DNA of 64,000 bases from JAICJC01 sp963757605 (GTDB lineage: Bacteria > Actinomycetota > Thermoleophilia > Gaiellales > JAICJC01). The position numbers were made by a program, and so were the translations under genes. Below, one piece after another: positions 31,431 to 41,177 of the stretch (positions are counted from its first letter, which is position 1; every line of letters starts with the position of its first letter). The notes below the pieces were generated by a model that was given only the letters and a program-made list of their open reading frames with translations, made no database searches and was not told the DNA's origin. The stretch covers positions 434,001-498,000 of the forward strand of contig CAVWSF010000001.1 of NCBI GenBank assembly GCA_963757605.1. Direction: 5' to 3'.

Positions 31431-33904
31431 TCGAGCGCGGCCAGCCGCGACTCGAGGGCCCCGACGTCGGCGGCGAACCGCTCCGCTTTCTCGCGCTCGG
31501 CGGCGATCACCTGCGGCGGCGCCTTGCTCGTGAACCGCTCGTTCCGGAGCATGCCCTCGGCCCTGCGAAGCTCGGCCCGGAGCTTCTCGAGCTCCCGCTC
31601 GAGCGCGCCCCGGTCGGGTGCCTGGCCGTCGCCGGCCGGCTTCGGTGCGAGCTGCTCCACGATGGCGGCGCCCGCGAACCCGTCCGGGATCTCCACCGGG
31701 GCGCCGGGCTCGGCGCGGGCCGCCGTCACGATCTCGATGGCGCGCCCCATGTCGGCCTCGGCCGCCGGGTCGCGGTGCGTCTCGTCGGCCACCGGCATCG
31801 GCGCGAGCATCAGAAGGCCGCGGTCGCCGGGCAGGTGCTCCCAGATCGCCTCGGTCACGAAGGGGCAGACGGGATGGGTGAGCGCCAGGATCTGCTCCAG
31901 CACCCAGAGCAGGTTGGCCGACGCCTCGGCGCGCCCCTCGCCGCGCAGCCGCGGCTTCACGGCCTCCACGTACCAGTCGCAGAAGTCGTTCCAGACGAAC
32001 GCGTAGAGCTGCTTCACCGCCGCCGAGAAGTCGTAGCGCTCGATCTGGCCCACGACGCCGGCCAGCTCCGCGGCGAGCCGGGAGCGGATCCAGCGGTCCT
32101 CGAGGGCCGTCCCGGCCGGCGCCGGCGCGACCGCCGTGTCGGCCTGCGTCAGCACGAAGCGGGCGGCGTTCCAGAGCTTGTTCGCGAACCTCGCCCCCTC
32201 GTCGATCATCCCGGCGGAGAAGCGCACGTCCTGGGTCGAGCTCATCTTGAGGAGCCCGTAGCGGGTGGCGTCGGCGCCGTAGCTGTCGACCAGCTCCAGC
32301 GGGTCGATCCCCGTGCCGAGCGACTTCGACATCCGGCGGCCGTCGGGCGCCAGGATGGTCGGGTTGATGACAACGTCCTCGAACGGGATGTCGCCCATGA
32401 ACTCGAGCCCCATCATCAGCATGCGAGCGACCCACAGGTTGATGATGTCCCGGGCCGTGGCGAGCACGTCGCCGGGGTAGTAGCGCTCGAGCCGGGGGTC
32501 GTCGCTGCCCGGCCACCCGAGCGTGGCGAACGGCCACAGCGCCGAGGAGAACCACGTGTCGAGCACGTCGGGGTCGCGCTCGAGCTCGCGCGACCCGCAC
32601 TCCGCGCAGGCCTCGGGCTCGGAGCGCGCCGCCGTCTGGTGGCCGTCCGGGCAGTACCACACCGGGATCTGGTGCCCCCACCACAGCTGGCGCGAGATGC
32701 ACCACGGGCGCAGGTTCAGCATCCAGTCGTAGTAGATGTTCTCCTGGTTCTTCGGGTGGAAGCGCACCCGGCCCGACCGCACCGCCTCGTTCGCGGGCTT
32801 CGCGAGCTCGTCCATCTGCATGAACCACTGCAGCGAGATCAAGGGCTCGATCCGGTCGCCGGAGCGGTCGCAGTGGCCGACCTCGTGCTCGTAGGGCTCC
32901 TCCTTGCGCAGGAGGCCCTGCGCGAAGAGGGCGTCGCGCACCTTGTCGCGCGCCTCGGCCACCGGCAGCCCGGCGAGCTCGCCGGCCAGCTCGGTCATGT
33001 GGCCGTCGAACCCGATCGCCGCCAGCTCGGCAAGCCCGTGGCGGCGGCCGATCTCGAAGTCGTTCGGGTCGTGGCCGGGCGTCACCTTGAGCGCGCCGGT
33101 CCCGAAGTCCATCTTCACATAGTCGTCGGCGATGATCGGCACCTCGCGCTCCACGAGCGGCACGATCGCCGTGCGCCCGACGAGGTGCGTGTAGCGCTCG
33201 TCGTCGGGATGGACCGCCACCGCGGTGTCGGCCAGGATCGTCTCGGGGCGTACCGTCGCGACCGTGAGGAAGTCGTCCGTCCCGGCGATCCGGTAGCGCA
33301 CCTCGTACAGGGTGTCGACCGCATGCTCGAACCGCACCTCGAGGTCGGAGATGGTCGAGGCGCAGGTCGGGCACCAGTTGATCATGCGGTTGTCGCGGTA
33401 GATGTAGCCCTTGCCGTAGAGCTCGACGAACATCGTGAGCACCGCGTCGACGTAGCCCGCGTCCATGGTGAACCGCTCGTGCTCGTAGTCGAGCGAGCAG
33501 CCGAGCCGCTTGAACTGCCGGATGATCGTGGCGCCCGTCTCCTCACGCCAGCGCGACACGCGCTCGAGGAAGCGCTCCCGGCCCAGGTCCCAGCGCGTGA
33601 GCCCCTCAGCGCGGAGCTGCTTCTCGATCACCGCGTGGACGGCGATCGAGGCGTGATCCGTGCCGCAGATCCAGAGCGAGTCGCGGCCCTGCATACGCCG
33701 GAGGCGGATGAGCGTGTCCTGGTAGCTCCCGTTCAGGGCGTGGCCCATGTGCAGGTCGCCGGTCACGTTGGGGAGCGGGAGCGCGATCACGAACGGCTCG
33801 CGAGCCGGGTCGGGCACGCCCCCGAAGACCCCCGCCGCCTCCCAGCGCTGGAAGGTGGGCTGCTCGGCGGTGCTCGGCTCGTAGCGGGCGTCCACGAGCG
33901 CCAT
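31427..33904 (-). CDS. valS: Valyl-tRNA synthetase
   Basis: Class I aminoacyl-tRNA synthetase, 825 residues. HMGH at residues 52-55 and RMSKSLG in the second half bind ATP; the CP1 editing domain includes TVRPETILADTAVAVHPDD and VTPGHDPNDFEIG; WCISRQLWWGHQIPVWYC and a CAECG zinc site follow. The C-terminal coiled-coil arm (ERELEKLRAELRRAEGML) is the tRNA-binding domain typical of ValS. The ATG at 33904 is directly next to repeat copy 2, with no obvious ribosome site. Confidence 0.97.
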   Translation of the reverse strand: MALVDARYEPSTAEQPTFQRWEAAGVFGGVPDPAREPFVIALPLPNVTGDLHMGHALNGSYQDTLIRLRRMQGRDSLWICGTDHASIAVHAVIEKQLRAEGLTRWDLGRERFLERVSRWREETGATIIRQFKRLGCSLDYEHERFTMDAGYVDAVLTMFVELYGKGYIYRDNRMINWCPTCASTISDLEVRFEHAVDTLYEVRYRIAGTDDFLTVATVRPETILADTAVAVHPDDERYTHLVGRTAIVPLVEREVPIIADDYVKMDFGTGALKVTPGHDPNDFEIGRRHGLAELAAIGFDGHMTELAGELAGLPVAEARDKVRDALFAQGLLRKEEPYEHEVGHCDRSGDRIEPLISLQWFMQMDELAKPANEAVRSGRVRFHPKNQENIYYDWMLNLRPWCISRQLWWGHQIPVWYCPDGHQTAARSEPEACAECGSRELERDPDVLDTWFSSALWPFATLGWPGSDDPRLERYYPGDVLATARDIINLWVARMLMMGLEFMGDIPFEDVVINPTILAPDGRRMSKSLGTGIDPLELVDSYGADATRYGLLKMSSTQDVRFSAGMIDEGARFANKLWNAARFVLTQADTAVAPAPAGTALEDRWIRSRLAAELAGVVGQIERYDFSAAVKQLYAFVWNDFCDWYVEAVKPRLRGEGRAEASANLLWVLEQILALTHPVCPFVTEAIWEHLPGDRGLLMLAPMPVADETHRDPAAEADMGRAIEIVTAARAEPGAPVEIPDGFAGAAIVEQLAPKPAGDGQAPDRGALERELEKLRAELRRAEGMLRNERFTSKAPPQVIAAEREKAERFAADVGALESRLAALE

Positions 33905-33906
33905 CC

Positions 33907-34123
33907 TAGATGGTTTGTCCCGAATCCTCGGGATGTTCCGGGCGGCGAGAAGCGAGCAGCGCAAGGACGCAGGGAGGGTCAATATCGACGAGATATTGGC
34001 CCGACCGAGGACGCCGCGATGCGACGCTTCGCAGTCGCAGTCGGTGCCGCAGCCCCGCCACGCCCGCCATGCACACGGCAGTCGGACATCCGGACGCGCG
34101 AGGATTCGGGACACACCATCTCG
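33907..34123 (+). repeat. Structured dispersed element, family 1, copy 2
   Basis: About 217 bp directly upstream of valS, core on the plus strand. Outer arms are 33907-33929 and 34100-34123 (TAGATGGTTTGTCCCGAATC against AGATGGTGTGTCCCGAATC, then CTC in both). The core has AGCGCAAGGACGCAGGG, stem GGGTCAATATC/GATATTGGCCC with loop GACGA, then GACCGAGGACGC. The inner part of the arm sequence differs from copies 1 and 3, yet the arms pair with each other. Nothing else is visible between 34124 and the small gene at 34230. Confidence 0.85.
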
Positions 34124-34229
34124 ATCGTGGATGGTGTTTCCGACGACAGCGCGCGGGGGGTACGCGGGGCTACAGTCGGAGCCCCTTCCGGGCGATGACC
34201 GAAAGGGCGCCCCACCACCCCCGGCTTCC

Positions 34230-34448
34230 ATGTACAAGGCCTTCTGGCACCAATACGTGCTCGAGCATTCCCATAACGACAAGAGCGTGCTGACGGTGAA
34301 CCCCGGGGCGCTCTTCGCGGCGATGGTCTGCCTGATCGTGCTCATGGCGTGGGCCGCCTTCCAGATGCAGTCGCGCTGCTCTGACTGCCGCGAGTGGCCG
34401 GTGCGATGCCGCTGCTCGCGCGAGCACTCGCCCGCTGACCGCCGCTAG
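34230..34448 (+). CDS. Small membrane protein with Cys-rich tail
   Basis: A 72-residue frame: about 27 polar residues with several His (HQYVLEHSHNDK), one clear helix (GALFAAMVCLIVLMAWAAF), and a tail with CSDC and CRC spaced by six residues, a possible zinc or disulfide site. The GC-rich third codon positions support coding. No ribosome site is clear. The stop overlaps the end of the beta-lactamase-like gene by four nt in convergent orientation. No family recognised. Confidence 0.45.
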   Translation: MYKAFWHQYVLEHSHNDKSVLTVNPGALFAAMVCLIVLMAWAAFQMQSRCSDCREWPVRCRCSREHSPADRR

Positions 34449-35512
34449 CGGAGCGCCGCGCGCGCGACCGCTCGCCCGAACTCGTAGACGGTCGCGTCGA
34501 TCGAGCCCTGCGCGTAGACGGCCACGACCGCCGGGCCGTGCCGCGTGAAGACGACCGCCACGTCGTCGCGCGACGTCTCGAGCCAGCCGATCTTGTGGGC
34601 CACGGGCCGGCCGGCCGCGCCCGGCAGGACGAGGCCGGGGTCGGCCGCGTGCAGCATCAGGTAGAGCAGCTCGCGCGCCTCGTGCCGGGTCACGCCGCGG
34701 CGCACGAGCGGGCCCGACCCGGCAGCCGCGTCGGCGAGCCACGCCCCGAGCCGGGCCATGTCGGCGGCCGTCGTGTACTTGAACGAGGGCGGCGGGGAGC
34801 TGTCGACGTGCACGGGCGGCGGGCCGCCGCCGGCGTCCGGATCGGTCAGGTAGCCGGCGTACATGTAGGTGTGGAGCAGCCCGAGGCCGCGCATCGCCGC
34901 GACCATATCGGCCGCCCCGCCCGCCTCGCTCCCGCCGAGGAGCTCGAGCGCCTCGTCGGCGGCCTCGTTGCTCGAGTAGCGCGTGATCGCGACGAACGGC
35001 GCCCAGTACGGCGTCGCGCGCGGCTCGCCGCCGATCCGCTCCAGCGCCGCGACCATGATCGGCAGCTTGAGCGTCGAGGCGCCCTCGAACTCGGCGCCGG
35101 CGTTCCAGGCGCCGGCGTGCCCGCGGGGCCTGTGCACGTACGCCGCGACCGCCGGGGTCGCGCGGGCCGCGAGCGAGCCCAGCACGCGGTCGAGCCGGCG
35201 GTCGTTGCGGGCCGGTGCGAGCAGCCGGAGCGAGCCGGGAGGAAGCCCGTAGACGGGGATCCGGCGGCCGGCGACGGTGACCGTCGTGTCGCCGCGGACG
35301 ACGTGCGGGACGCGGACCGAGAACCGGCCGCCCGGACCCGGCACGAGCGTGTAGCGATGCCCGCCGGTGCGGACGTGGACGATCCCCGGCGCCCGGCCCT
35401 GGAGCCGGCCGTCCCAGACCTCGTACGCGCGCGGCTCGGCCACCCGCAGCCGGGCCGGATGGTGAACGCCCCCTCCCAGGATCGCCAGCAGCGCCGCGAG
35501 GAGGTGGAGCAC
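34445..35512 (-). CDS. Class A beta-lactamase-related serine hydrolase, exported
   Basis: A 355-residue protein with an N-terminal signal sequence (MLHLLAALLAILGGGV), a beta-rich domain of about 90 residues and then a class A-like serine hydrolase domain. The active-site serine and lysine are in GASTLKLPIM, the second motif is YSSNEAAD (S-x-N), and the third is HKIGW in place of KTG. It may be a beta-lactamase or a D,D-peptidase-like enzyme; the K-I-G change and the absence of a recognisable omega-loop Glu make true resistance uncertain. GTG start. Confidence 0.8.
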   Translation of the reverse strand: MLHLLAALLAILGGGVHHPARLRVAEPRAYEVWDGRLQGRAPGIVHVRTGGHRYTLVPGPGGRFSVRVPHVVRGDTTVTVAGRRIPVYGLPPGSLRLLAPARNDRRLDRVLGSLAARATPAVAAYVHRPRGHAGAWNAGAEFEGASTLKLPIMVAALERIGGEPRATPYWAPFVAITRYSSNEAADEALELLGGSEAGGAADMVAAMRGLGLLHTYMYAGYLTDPDAGGGPPPVHVDSSPPPSFKYTTAADMARLGAWLADAAAGSGPLVRRGVTRHEARELLYLMLHAADPGLVLPGAAGRPVAHKIGWLETSRDDVAVVFTRHGPAVVAVYAQGSIDATVYEFGRAVARAALR

Positions 35513-35527
35513 CCCGCTACCCGGGAG

Positions 35528-36808
<1,281 letters not shown>

Positions 36809-36811
36809 GGT

Positions 36812-37396
36812 TCAGTGCTTCGCGATCACGCGGTCGATGATCCCGTAATCGGTCGCTTCGTCCGCGGACATGAAGAAATCCCGCTCGGTGTCGCGCGAGA
36901 CCTTCTCCATCGGCTGCCCGGTCTTGTCGGCGATGATCTGGTCGAGCCGCTTGCGCAGGTCGAGGATCTCACGCGCATGGATCTCGATATCGGTCGCCTG
37001 GCCCTGGAATCCAGAGCTGACCTGGTGGATGAGGATCTTGGCGTTCGGGAGGGCCATCCGCTTGCCCTTCGCGCCGCCCGCCAGGAGGAGCGCGCCCATG
37101 CTCATTGCGATGCCCACGCAGATGGTCTGGACGTCGGGCTTCACGAACTGCATCGTGTCGTAGATGGCGAGGCCGGCGTAGACCGAGCCGCCCGGCGAGT
37201 TGATGTAGATCGAGATGTCCTTGTCGGGATCCTCGGACTCGAGGTGCAGGAGCTGGGCCACGATGAGGTTGGCGATCTGGTCGTCGACGGGCGTGCCCAG
37301 GAAGACGATCCGCTCGTTCAGGAGCCGGGAGTAGATGTCGAACGACCGTTCTCCGCGCGACGTCTGCTCGATCACCATCGGAATCAGTGGGCTCAT
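36812..37396 (-). CDS. clpP: ATP-dependent Clp protease proteolytic subunit ClpP
   Basis: Serine protease of 194 residues. Catalytic serine in VGIAMSMGALLLAGG, histidine in ILIHQVSSGF, aspartate in VSRDTERDFF. The usual MIHQPLGG is replaced by LIHQVSSG, a mild variation seen in secondary ClpP paralogues. The ATG at 37396 is chosen because the MSPLIPMVIEQTSRGERSFD opening matches the family; a longer in-frame start exists. It lies eight nt after tig and three nt before clpX, the classical tig-clpP-clpX operon. Confidence 0.96.
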   Translation of the reverse strand: MSPLIPMVIEQTSRGERSFDIYSRLLNERIVFLGTPVDDQIANLIVAQLLHLESEDPDKDISIYINSPGGSVYAGLAIYDTMQFVKPDVQTICVGIAMSMGALLLAGGAKGKRMALPNAKILIHQVSSGFQGQATDIEIHAREILDLRKRLDQIIADKTGQPMEKVSRDTERDFFMSADEATDYGIIDRVIAKH

Positions 37397-37404
37397 TGCG
37401 CTCC

Positions 37405-38811
37405 TCAGGTAGGCCCCCCGGCGCCCGCCGGGGTCCAGATGGGGGATGACTTTTCGCCGGCCGCCTCCGATTCCTGCCCCGGCGTCCACAACTTGCCCTT
37501 CGCCTCGGCCTGCTCGGGGGTCATCGGCTTGGCGTTCTCGACGACGACGTCGAGCGCCCGCTGGGCGGCGAGGTCCTGGCGAAGCGCGGTCTTGGTGGCG
37601 GGATCGCCGAGGAGCCGCTCGACGGCCGAGTCGGCGTCCTCATCGCCCTCCGCGGCCTGCTCGCGCACCCATTCCTCGATCATCTCGTCGGTCACCTCGA
37701 TGCCCTCGGCGGCGACGACGGCCTCGAGCGCCAGGTCCTTCTTCACCGAGTCCTCGGCGCGGGGTCGGACGGAGCTCGCGAGCTCCTCGCCGCTCTGCCC
37801 GGTGACGCGCAGGTAGTCCTCGACGGCGACGCCGCGCGCGGCCAGGTTCTGGAGCAGCGAGCGCACCAGGTCGGCGACGCGGTTTCGCACGAGCGCGTCG
37901 GGCACCTCGGTCTTGAGTTGGTCGGCGAGCGACTGGAGGACGGAGGCGCGGTAGCGCATGTCGACCTCGCGCTCGAGCGCCTCCCGGATCCGCTCGTGGA
38001 TGTCGGCCCTGAGCTCGCCAAGCGTGTCGAACTCGCTCACCGAGGTCGCCAGCTCGTCGTCGAGCGCCGGGAGCACGCGCTCCTTCACGTCCTTCACGGT
38101 GACGTGGAAGACCGCCGTCTTCCCGGCCAGCTTCACGTCCTCGGTGTCGGGCGGGAGCGGGAGCTCGATGTTGCGCTCGTCGCCGGACTTCATGCCGAGC
38201 AGCCCGCGCTCGAGGTCGGGGGCCAGCCGGCCCGCGCCGAGCTCGACGCCGTAGTCGGTGCCCGCGCTGTCGTCGAAGGGCTTGCCGTCGACGGTCCCCT
38301 CGAAGTCGATGACGAGGAAGTCGTTGTCGGCCGCGCCCCGCTCCACGGGCCGGAGCTCGGCGACCGTGAGCCGCAGGCGCTCGATCTCGGCGTCGACGGC
38401 CTCCTGCGGCACCTCGGCGGCCTGCTTCACGCCGTCGAGCCCCTTGTAGGACTTCACCTCCGGCGCCTGCTTCACCTCGACCTCGGCGGTGAAGCTGAAC
38501 GGCGCGCCCTCCACCGGCTCGTCCGACCAGTCGATCTCGGGTCGCGAGACCGGATCGATCCCGGCGACGGCGACGGCGCGCGAGTACCAGCCGTTCAGGT
38601 GGTCGCGCAGGGCCTCCTCGATCACCGTCTCGCGGCCGAGCTGGCGCATGACGAGCGGCTTGGGCGCCTTGCCCTTGCGGAAGCCCGGGATGCGAACGCT
38701 CTGCGAGAGGTCGGAGAGCGCGTGGTCGAACGCGTGATCGACGTCGTCCGCGGGGACCTCGACATCGAGGCGTACGCGGTTCTCGGGAAGTTCGGAGACC
38801 TGGGTCTTCAT
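37405..38811 (-). CDS. tig: Trigger factor
   Basis: Ribosome-bound chaperone and prolyl isomerase, 468 residues. The ribosome-binding signature appears in VRIPGFRKGKAPKPLV; the FKBP-like domain spans about residues 160-245 (NDFLVIDFEGTVDGKPFDDS); the C-terminal helical arms follow. The tail beyond about residue 430 is acidic and low-complexity (AEAKGKLWTPGQESEAAGEK). The ATG at 38811 is the natural start; upstream sequence is a leader of about 90 nt before tRNA-Leu. Confidence 0.95.
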   Translation of the reverse strand: MKTQVSELPENRVRLDVEVPADDVDHAFDHALSDLSQSVRIPGFRKGKAPKPLVMRQLGRETVIEEALRDHLNGWYSRAVAVAGIDPVSRPEIDWSDEPVEGAPFSFTAEVEVKQAPEVKSYKGLDGVKQAAEVPQEAVDAEIERLRLTVAELRPVERGAADNDFLVIDFEGTVDGKPFDDSAGTDYGVELGAGRLAPDLERGLLGMKSGDERNIELPLPPDTEDVKLAGKTAVFHVTVKDVKERVLPALDDELATSVSEFDTLGELRADIHERIREALEREVDMRYRASVLQSLADQLKTEVPDALVRNRVADLVRSLLQNLAARGVAVEDYLRVTGQSGEELASSVRPRAEDSVKKDLALEAVVAAEGIEVTDEMIEEWVREQAAEGDEDADSAVERLLGDPATKTALRQDLAAQRALDVVVENAKPMTPEQAEAKGKLWTPGQESEAAGEKSSPIWTPAGAGGPT

Positions 38812-38903
38812 GCGAGGGGACGGCGGGCCCGAGACCCGGGTGCCGTCCTCTAACCTTAGTCGCGGGGTCGCAGCAGCGCCACCGAGCGGACAGGCGGGCA
38901 GCA

Positions 38904-38985
38904 TGCGGGCGAGAGGACTCGAACCTCCACGGCCAGGGCCACCGGCTCCTAAGGCCGGCGCGTCTACCAGTTCCGCCACGCCCGC
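38904..38985 (-). tRNA. tRNA-Leu(TAG)
   Basis: 82-nt class II tRNA read from 38985: acceptor GCGGGCG/CGCCCGC, anticodon loop CTTAGGA region with anticodon TAG between GCCGGC and GCCGGT arms, a variable arm GGCCCTGGCC, and T-loop GGTTCGAGTCC. Discriminator A. Confidence 0.95.
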
Positions 38986-39012
38986 GTGTGCAGGTATCCT
39001 ACGAGCACTCGC

Positions 39013-39087
39013 GGTGGCCGTAGCTCAGCTGGTGGTAGCCCCTGGTTGTGGTCCAGGAGGACGTGGGTTCGAGTCCCACCGGTCACC
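39013..39087 (+). tRNA. tRNA-His(GTG)
   Basis: Anticodon stem CCTGG/CCAGG with loop TTGTGGT (anticodon GTG). The extra G at 39013 can serve as G-1 opposite discriminator C at 39087, the histidine identity pair. T-arm GTGGGTTCGAGTCCCAC. Confidence 0.95.
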
Positions 39088-39108
39088 CCTAGCCCACCCG
39101 CCGCGCCC

Positions 39109-39181
39109 GCGCCCGTAGCTCAGGGGATAGAGCAACAGACTTCGAATCTGTGTGTCGCACGTTCGAATCGTGCCGGGCGCA
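39109..39181 (+). tRNA. tRNA-Arg(TCG)
   Basis: Acceptor GCGCCCG/CGGGCGC, anticodon stem ACAGA/TCTGT with loop CTTCGAA (anticodon TCG), T-arm GCACGTTCGAATCGTGC, discriminator A. Confidence 0.95.
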
Positions 39182-39230
39182 TCGCACAACCAAGCCATCT
39201 GTAGGGTCGAAGGCGACTCCCCGGCGCGGC

Positions 39231-39608
39231 CTATGGGCAGCTGAACAGCAGCTCGCCGTTCGTGCAGGTATCGGTGCCGGGGCCGCCGCGGAGGGTGTCG
39301 GTATCCGGCCCGCCATCGAGGACGTCGTCCCCATTGCTTCCGAAGATGTCGTCGGCGCCTTCGCCCCCGTTGAGCGTGTCATCCCCGCCGGTTCCGTTGA
39401 TGTGGTCGTTGCCTCGGCCGCCGAAGACGCGGTCGACGCCGTTCCCGGTGCTGATGAAGTCCGCGCCTCCGCGGCCGCGGATCAGCTCGTTTGCGAGGCT
39501 CCTATTGCCGGGGGCGCTGAGTGTCAGCCGAGCGACTTCATCGCAGCGTTCTATCCGCCCGGTACGACGTGGTTCGCGCGGGGCCCCGGGGGCGCGGCCC
39601 TCTTCCAT
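39231..39608 (-). CDS. RTX-type calcium-binding repeat protein, short or truncated
   Basis: The C-terminal 80 residues are a run of nonapeptide repeats of the GGxGxDxUx type: GRGGADFIST, GGRGNDHING, TGGDDTLNG, GEGADDIFG, SNGDDVLDG, GPDTDTLRG, GPGTDTC. This is a parallel beta-roll that binds calcium and normally ends secreted or surface proteins. The ATG at 39608 is a guess; no signal peptide or adhesin domain is visible upstream, so this may be the remnant of a larger gene. The opposite strand at about 39520-39734 also shows a protein-like frame (ending FISWDIATTC), so the region's true gene content is not settled. Confidence 0.5.
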   Translation of the reverse strand: MEEGRAPGAPREPRRTGRIERCDEVARLTLSAPGNRSLANELIRGRGGADFISTGNGVDRVFGGRGNDHINGTGGDDTLNGGEGADDIFGSNGDDVLDGGPDTDTLRGGPGTDTCTNGELLFSCP

Positions 39609-39800
39609 TTTCGACCCGGCTCGCCGTGGCTCCCGCTGCTCTGCGCGCCGTATCAGGATCTGAGCGTCGGGTGGGATCGGCCGGGCTGGGTGCCTGGGTC
39701 GTTCATCAGCTGGGACATCGCCACAACCTGCTAGCGATTCGCGTGCGCCGACTCGCCGAACGTCGTGTGGCGACGGTGCCGGCAGTGCTTGAATGCGGCG

Positions 39801-40265
39801 ATGGCCACCGCGCGCGTACTGGCGGAGCAGCGGCGCCACGAGCGGGCGCACGAGCACCTCGTCGTGCGGCTTGCCCTCACGGCCGGCGGCGCGACGGTCG
39901 CCCTCGTCGGCTCCGCGATGCCGTGGACACACGGCCTGGAAGGGGCGACGGGCCCGGTGAGCGATGGCCGGTTGTCCGGTGACGGCATGTACACCGCGCT
40001 GCTCGCGCTCGCGATGATCGGCTGCGCGGCGTGGTACTGCGTTCGCCCGCACGATCGAGCCGCGCGGGTGGGCGCCGCGCTGGCGGGCGCGCTCCTGCTG
40101 CTGGCGATCATCGACTGGAACACGGTCTCCGACGATGTCGAGTCCGCAAACCACGACGCCGGCCTCTTCGCGCACGCGGGTGTGAGCCCCGGCGTGTGGG
40201 TCCTTCTCGCGGGCGCCGTCGCCGCCGCGGCCGGAGCCGTCTGGACGCTACGCGTCGACCGCTGA
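39801..40265 (+). CDS. Hypothetical four-helix membrane protein
   Basis: A 154-residue protein with four hydrophobic segments (LALTAGGATVALVGSAMPW, MYTALLALAMIGCAAWYCV, VGAALAGALLLLAIIDWN, VWVLLAGAVAAAAGAVWTL) after a charged N-terminus (LAEQRRHERAHEHL). The His-Glu-rich start and the WNTVSDDVESANHDAG loop are distinctive, but I recognise no family. The start could also be a GTG at 39765. It is followed by a gene with a strong ribosome site. Confidence 0.65.
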   Translation: MATARVLAEQRRHERAHEHLVVRLALTAGGATVALVGSAMPWTHGLEGATGPVSDGRLSGDGMYTALLALAMIGCAAWYCVRPHDRAARVGAALAGALLLLAIIDWNTVSDDVESANHDAGLFAHAGVSPGVWVLLAGAVAAAAGAVWTLRVDR

Positions 40266-40346
40266 GAAGATCGACCGCCGCTGCCACGTCCTGTGGTTGG
40301 TGCGCCTCGCCCGGAAGAGGCGCAGATCTCCGAAAGGGGGAAACGG

Positions 40347-41066
40347 ATGGGGGAGTCACCACGCATGGTCCGGCTGGCCGAGGATGCGCCGTTTGACGTC
40401 TCGTCTCGAGGCGTGACGGCAACGCTTCGGCGCGCGGACATCGAAGAGGCGGTCCGCTCCGGAGCCGGCCCGGCCGAGCTCGTGCTCGACGTGAGGCGCC
40501 GTCAGGGCGCCGATGTCGAGGTGCACTCGATCGCGGTCGAGTGGAGCCCGGCCGACCTGGAGCAGCTGCTCGGTGAAGGTGAGGCCGAGGAGCTGACGAT
40601 CGCGTTCGACCGTGACGAGATGGCCTCGATGATCGACTCCGAGGCCGATGTCGAAGCGCACGGTCTGCGCGAGAAGGCGCTCGTCCTCACCGTCGTGGCG
40701 GTAACCGCCGCCTCCGGCGCGGGCGTCGCTCAGGCACGTCCGGCTGCCGTCACAAGCGGCACCGCCGCGACCGTGGCCGCAACCGTGGCCTCGGCGCCTG
40801 CCGCGCCGCAGGCTCCGGCCGCCACCATCGGCGGTGCGGCCACGGCAGGGGCGGTCGATCCGATCGCGTCGCCGGCAACGACCATCGGTGGGGCAGGCCT
40901 CGCGCCCACCGACGTTGTCAGCGCCGGCGGCCAGACCGGATCCGCCGGAAGCTCCTCGTCGCTCTCAGCGGCGGAGGAGGCGGCTCTGGCCGGCACGGCC
41001 GGCCTCGTCATCGCCGCGGCGGCCTTCGCCGCCTCCCGGCGACGGCGACCGCTTCGGCCTGCATGA
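40347..41066 (+). CDS. Hypothetical protein with Ala-rich repeats and C-terminal membrane anchor
   Basis: A 239-residue protein chosen at ATG 40347 because GAAAGGGGG lies about seven nt upstream. Residues 1-105 form a soluble, acidic domain (EDAPFDVSSRGVTATLRRAD, VEWSPADLEQLLGEGEAEEL) of unknown family. A hydrophobic segment (LVLTVVAVTAASGAGVAQA) follows, then an Ala/Thr/Pro-rich linker with repeated ATIGGA units, and finally helix LAGTAGLVIAAAAFAA before RRRRPLRPA. The C-terminal helix plus basic tail is typical of surface anchoring. Function unknown. Confidence 0.65.
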   Translation: MGESPRMVRLAEDAPFDVSSRGVTATLRRADIEEAVRSGAGPAELVLDVRRRQGADVEVHSIAVEWSPADLEQLLGEGEAEELTIAFDRDEMASMIDSEADVEAHGLREKALVLTVVAVTAASGAGVAQARPAAVTSGTAATVAATVASAPAAPQAPAATIGGAATAGAVDPIASPATTIGGAGLAPTDVVSAGGQTGSAGSSSSLSAAEEAALAGTAGLVIAAAAFAASRRRRPLRPA

Positions 41067-41075
41067 CCGCGCGGG

Positions 41076-41106
41076 CGGGCGGGGTCTCGAATCGAGGCTC
41101 CGCCCG
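41076..41106 (+). terminator. Likely transcription end hairpin
   Basis: CGGGCGGGGTCTCGA (41076-41090) pairs with TCGAGGCTCCGCCCG (41092-41106), 15 positions with two G-U pairs, ten nt after the stop at 41066. No T-tract follows, as is common in GC-rich actinobacteria. Confidence 0.5.
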
Positions 41107-41177
41107 TCCGGCGGTTCGGTAACGCTTCCCCCGAACGGGCCATCGACCGCGGCCGGCGCGCGCCGACGAGTCAATGT

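Noticed and set aside
33907..34123. T-box riboswitch upstream of valS
   Set aside because: The structured sequence is in the opposite sense to valS and lacks the T-box antiterminator consensus; the same core occurs at unrelated genes.
34445..35512. Classical beta-lactamase resistance gene
   Set aside because: S-x-x-K and S-x-N are present, but the third motif is HKIG and an omega-loop Glu is not evident; only a related serine hydrolase can be claimed.
38904..39181. Integrated element attached at the tRNA cluster
   Set aside because: No integrase gene or repeated tRNA 3' end is visible nearby; the RTX fragment alone is not enough evidence.
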